A DNA stretch of 36,509 nt from positions 1 to 36,509 of the forward strand of contig VXRJ01000010.1 of assembly GCA_009838525.1 (NCBI GenBank). Direction: 5' to 3'. The translations under genes and the position numbers were made by a program. Origin of the DNA: Acidobacteriota bacterium (GTDB lineage Bacteria > Acidobacteriota > Vicinamibacteria > Vicinamibacterales > UBA8438). The notes below the pieces were generated by a model. It ran no database searches, had not been told where the DNA came from, and saw only the letters and a list, made by a program, of their open reading frames with translations. Below, in pieces: positions 33,872 to 36,509 of this stretch (its first letter is position 1; each line of letters opens with the position of its first letter).

Positions 33872-36184
33872 TCAATACCGGAACAGAATCTGCAGCTTCG
33901 TGAACAGCGCGCGGTTCTTCCGCTTCAGCGTCCGGAACGGGTAACGCTCTTCGTCGATCAGATCCGCTTGCTGATAGTGGTCATCGTAGCCGACGTAGAA
34001 GACGGTCAGCGCGTTGATGCGATAGGTCGCCAGCAGATTCAGCGCGAGGGTGCCGTGGAATGAGTTGTACTCCGTGATGTTCCGGAGCAGCAGGCGGTCG
34101 GTGAAGGTCAGCGTGCTGAACGCCCGCAGGATCTGCACGTTGAACACCTCACCGGCATGCGGGCCGGGCCGGACGTCCGTAAACCGGCTGGTACTGAGGT
34201 TGATCTGCGACGTCAGCCGAGAGCTGGGCCGGACGGTGGCGAACACTCGCGCGCGCGATCCGCGGCCCAGGTACGGGTTGCTGACGTCGTAGAAGATCTC
34301 GTCGCCCCAATTGAAGCCGCCACCGAGCGAGAAGAGCCGGCTTGTACTGACATTGGTGCGCACGTTGTAGTTGTTCCGCCGGAAGCCGACGCCGCCGTAG
34401 CGCTCGAACGCGCGCGTCCCGCCAACGTCCAGGCTTACGTTGCGGGCGAACTGGAGTTCGAGCTCAGCGCCCGTCAACTCGTCCTCGCGGACACCGGCGT
34501 GGTTGTAACCCAACTCGTACTCGAACGACGGACCCCAGTTGATGAGCCAGTGCTCGGGCCACCATCGGTAGCCCACTTCGCCACCGACCATTCGCTGATC
34601 GACCCGCCGAACGAACCCGACGTCGGTGTGGAAGTCGGGATAGATGTGCGCCGTAAAGGCGGACGCCTCCAGGTTGCGGCCCTCGTGCTCGAAGAGTGCG
34701 CCGAGCATCGGGCCGCCCTTCTCATCACCATCCTCGTTCCTGTGCGCCGACTGGACGGCGACGAAGTTGAAACGGCTGGCCTGACCCAGGCGGAACTGGC
34801 CGTCGACACCACCGACCCGACTGTAGCCATCCAGGAACTCGCGGCCGGTCGCCACGACTCCGAGGTGCGATTCGCGGTAGAGGTCGTACCGCGCCCGCCC
34901 CACGATGAACTGCGCGTTGCGCCCGTAGGCCGGATCCGCCGGGTCGTCCCGCTTCCCCGGCGCTTCATCGTCGGCCACGAGGAAGCCCATCGTCGTCCGT
35001 CCCACCTTGCCGGTCAGCTTGCCTCCCACGTTCGGGTCCACAATGGTCCGCGTGTGGATCAACTGCACCGGCGAAGTGAACTCGAAGATGTCCTGGCCCT
35101 CCAGGAAGAAGGGACGCAGTTCCGGGAAGAAGAGCGGGAAGCGCTGGTTGACGTCGATCTGCGCCTCGTCCGACTCGATCTGCGAGAAGTCGGGATTTGC
35201 GGTGAAATCAGCGGTGAGGTTCGACGTGATGCCGTACTTGAGGTTGACGCCCCCCTCCGGGCTGGTTCCCTGGCCCACCCAGTCGCCCGACGCGTCGTCG
35301 AGAGAGCCGTACTGTATGGCGGTGAACGTCGGGAGGATTTCCAGGTTCCGGCTGGTCGACAGATCGGTCATCCCCTCGAGCACACCCATCTGCGCCATGA
35401 AGCTCTGCACGTCGCGCGACATAGGCGCCCAGACGATGTTCTCCTGGTTCTTCCCCTTCACCTCGCGAACGACCTGAAAGCCCCAGCGGTGCTCGACGCC
35501 AGGCGCCTGCTGCGGGTAGCGGATGCTCTTGAAGGGTATGGCCATCTCCGCCGTGTAACCGTCGTCGACGATCTCGGCGCCGCTGTAGAAGAGTGTGTCC
35601 CACGACCGGTCGGCGATCGGGATCGGCCCGCCACGCAGGTTCGACGCGTTGATGACCCCGTCGCCCTGCACGTTGTAAGCATTGAGATCGAAGTCGTAGC
35701 AGCGCTGCTGATCCATGAACGTGTCGATGTAGATGGTCATCAGGTCGTCCTGCCACGACGTGTCGCGATCCACCCGGTTCGCACGCAGGATGCCGGGATC
35801 CTCGTAGTGCAGGTAGAAACCGAAGTAGATGTGGTCGCTGTCGTAAGCGATGTAGATCTCGGTGCGCTCCGTCGCCGGCGCGCCGTCGAGGGGCGACTGC
35901 TGCACGAACTCCGTCAGGAGCGCCGCCTCGAGCCATGCCTCGTCGTCCAGACGGCCGTCGATCTCGGGCGGGGTGTCGATCCGCGCCGCCCGGACGCGCG
36001 GACGGTCCGCGAGCGCGCCGTATTCCGGATCCAGCGACGGAGGCCGGGTGTCGTCCGCGAGCACCCGGTTGGGCCCGAACGACGCCGAGCCGTCCGCCTC
36101 CTCCACCGACTGCGCCGCCGCGCCGCTGGCGGCGAGGAGGGCAATCGCGAGTGCAGCCATAACACGACCGCAGAATGTCCACAT
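33872..36184 (-). CDS. CBM9-like / DUF5916 outer-membrane protein
   Basis: A 770-residue exported protein. Signal peptide 1-25 (ending AAAQ). Residues about 55-240 form a CBM9-like carbohydrate-binding domain, opening PPEIDGRLDDEAWLEAALLTEF and containing MTIYIDTFMDQQRCYDF and AEMAIPFKSIRYP. The rest is a DUF5916 domain: PTFTAIQYGSL, NLTADFTANPDFSQIESDE, FPLFFPELRPFFLEGQDIFEF, then alternating beta strands of a large barrel ending ALFTKLQILFRY, with the aromatic C-terminus of outer-membrane proteins. Such proteins are frequent in Acidobacteriota and Bacteroidota; substrates are not established but polysaccharide or glycan contact is plausible. ATG 36184 follows AGGGA. It is the first gene of the run DUF5916-msrB-propeller-VTT. 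Confidence 0.88.
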   Translation of the reverse strand: MWTFCGRVMAALAIALLAASGAAAQSVEEADGSASFGPNRVLADDTRPPSLDPEYGALADRPRVRAARIDTPPEIDGRLDDEAWLEAALLTEFVQQSPLDGAPATERTEIYIAYDSDHIYFGFYLHYEDPGILRANRVDRDTSWQDDLMTIYIDTFMDQQRCYDFDLNAYNVQGDGVINASNLRGGPIPIADRSWDTLFYSGAEIVDDGYTAEMAIPFKSIRYPQQAPGVEHRWGFQVVREVKGKNQENIVWAPMSRDVQSFMAQMGVLEGMTDLSTSRNLEILPTFTAIQYGSLDDASGDWVGQGTSPEGGVNLKYGITSNLTADFTANPDFSQIESDEAQIDVNQRFPLFFPELRPFFLEGQDIFEFTSPVQLIHTRTIVDPNVGGKLTGKVGRTTMGFLVADDEAPGKRDDPADPAYGRNAQFIVGRARYDLYRESHLGVVATGREFLDGYSRVGGVDGQFRLGQASRFNFVAVQSAHRNEDGDEKGGPMLGALFEHEGRNLEASAFTAHIYPDFHTDVGFVRRVDQRMVGGEVGYRWWPEHWLINWGPSFEYELGYNHAGVREDELTGAELELQFARNVSLDVGGTRAFERYGGVGFRRNNYNVRTNVSTSRLFSLGGGFNWGDEIFYDVSNPYLGRGSRARVFATVRPSSRLTSQINLSTSRFTDVRPGPHAGEVFNVQILRAFSTLTFTDRLLLRNITEYNSFHGTLALNLLATYRINALTVFYVGYDDHYQQADLIDEERYPFRTLKRKNRALFTKLQILFRY

Positions 36185-36361
36185 GGGATCCCTAGACGGA
36201 AGTTCCAGGCCGGGAGTTTCCACCTAGATCTTATCTCGGAGGCACTGCCCCGGCCGGGACCGCCCGTTGCGGTTGGCGCAGGGCTCCCGTCTCGTCTAGG
36301 ATCGTTGGCTCCAACACGACCAGCGCAATCGCTCCGACGCCGACATCCAGGAGAACACACC

Positions 36362-36509
36362 GTGAAGTCGAGCCACGAAACCGCCGCGGGGGGGCCGCGG
36401 GCCCGGGGGCGGGGGGGGGCGCCCGGGGGGGGGCCGCCGCCGGCGCGCGGGGGAAGCGCCACCCCCCCCCCCGCCGCGCCCGGGGGGGGGGCCACGCGGG
36501 GGCCCCCCC
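36362..36509 (+). CDS. Possible start of an unknown gene, running into low-quality sequence
   Basis: GTG at 36362 follows AGGAGA (36349-36354) at good spacing and opens MKSSHETAAGG. After about eight codons the sequence becomes homopolymer G/C, so the remaining translation (Gly/Pro/Arg) is not believable. A real gene start is likely; the product cannot be named. Confidence 0.3.
   Translation, partial: MKSSHETAAGGPRARGRGGAPGGGPPPARGGSATPPPAAPGGGATRGPP
36386..36509. other. G/C homopolymer terminus, probable assembly artefact
   Basis: The final ~120 bases consist almost only of runs of G and C (up to 10-13 long), with A appearing a handful of times and T nowhere. This is unlike any other part of the window and is typical of degraded contig ends or low-quality reads rather than genuine sequence. 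Confidence 0.75.

Noticed and set aside
36386..36509. G-quadruplex-forming element at the right end
   Set aside because: The runs are more simply explained as low-quality contig-end sequence.

Overview
This is a GC-rich, tightly packed bacterial segment with about 30 genes on both strands. The content fits a Gram-negative, aerobic bacterium: outer-membrane beta-barrel proteins, periplasmic quinoproteins and c-type cytochromes, a Tat-exported esterase, a membrane-fusion adaptor and a three-gene proton-translocating transhydrogenase. The mix of quinoproteins, a PHM-like cytochrome, DUF2911-like and DUF5916-type proteins and a lexA-imuA-imuB-dnaE2 cassette suggests an acidobacterium (Vicinamibacteria-like). 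That placement is inference from remembered families; no rRNA gene is present to test it. I recognise no phage, IS element, CRISPR array or tRNA.

Layout. 1-2910 (minus): a damage-inducible mutagenesis operon, lexA-imuA-imuB-dnaE2, with dnaE2 cut by the window edge. 3090-5759 (plus): a c-type cytochrome fused to a PHM-like copper monooxygenase, a strong terminator, then a secreted protein made of two DUF2911-like modules. 5798-6316 (minus): a NYN-domain nuclease whose start codon directly follows a strong intrinsic terminator hairpin. 6528-8479 (plus): efflux adaptor plus ABC ATPase with no permease. 8476-11186 (minus): the housekeeping sigma factor and a 5'-nuclease. 11538-12893 (plus): DinB-like and TauD-like proteins. 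12906-14351 (minus): a DASS/SLC13 transporter. 14417-16543 (plus): polyphosphate kinase. 16574-17251 (minus): a small outer-membrane protein. 17369-20736 (plus): a cytochrome-quinoprotein and a DEAD-box helicase. 20851-22359 (plus): S-adenosylhomocysteinase behind a hairpin-rich leader. 22516-23517 (minus): a Tat-exported esterase. 23607-28474 (plus): a PQQ dehydrogenase translationally coupled to pntAA-pntAB-pntB. 28540-29349 (plus): three overlapping small ORFs, one a truncated DUF2335 protein. 29436-31381 (plus): an NHL beta-propeller and a zinc-less Fpg/Nei glycosylase. 31437-36184 (minus): a large CBM9/DUF5916 outer-membrane protein, MsrB, a quinoprotein-like propeller and a VTT membrane protein. 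The last ~120 bases are G/C homopolymer, probably a contig-end artefact after a new gene start at 36362.

How the genes work together. The mutasome operon copies past DNA damage, and LexA's own gene heads it, giving direct feedback. Periplasmic redox is the second theme: three PQQ-type propellers, two haem-c motifs and a copper monooxygenase, with the transhydrogenase coupling NADPH supply to the proton gradient that such respiration builds. Most other genes are housekeeping.

I do not see a convincing complete new defence or mobile system. The most unusual signals are the terminator abutting the NYN start codon, apparent in-frame deletions in ImuB and the NYN protein, the switch-like ahcY leader, and the overlapping small-ORF cluster at 28.5-29.3 kb.
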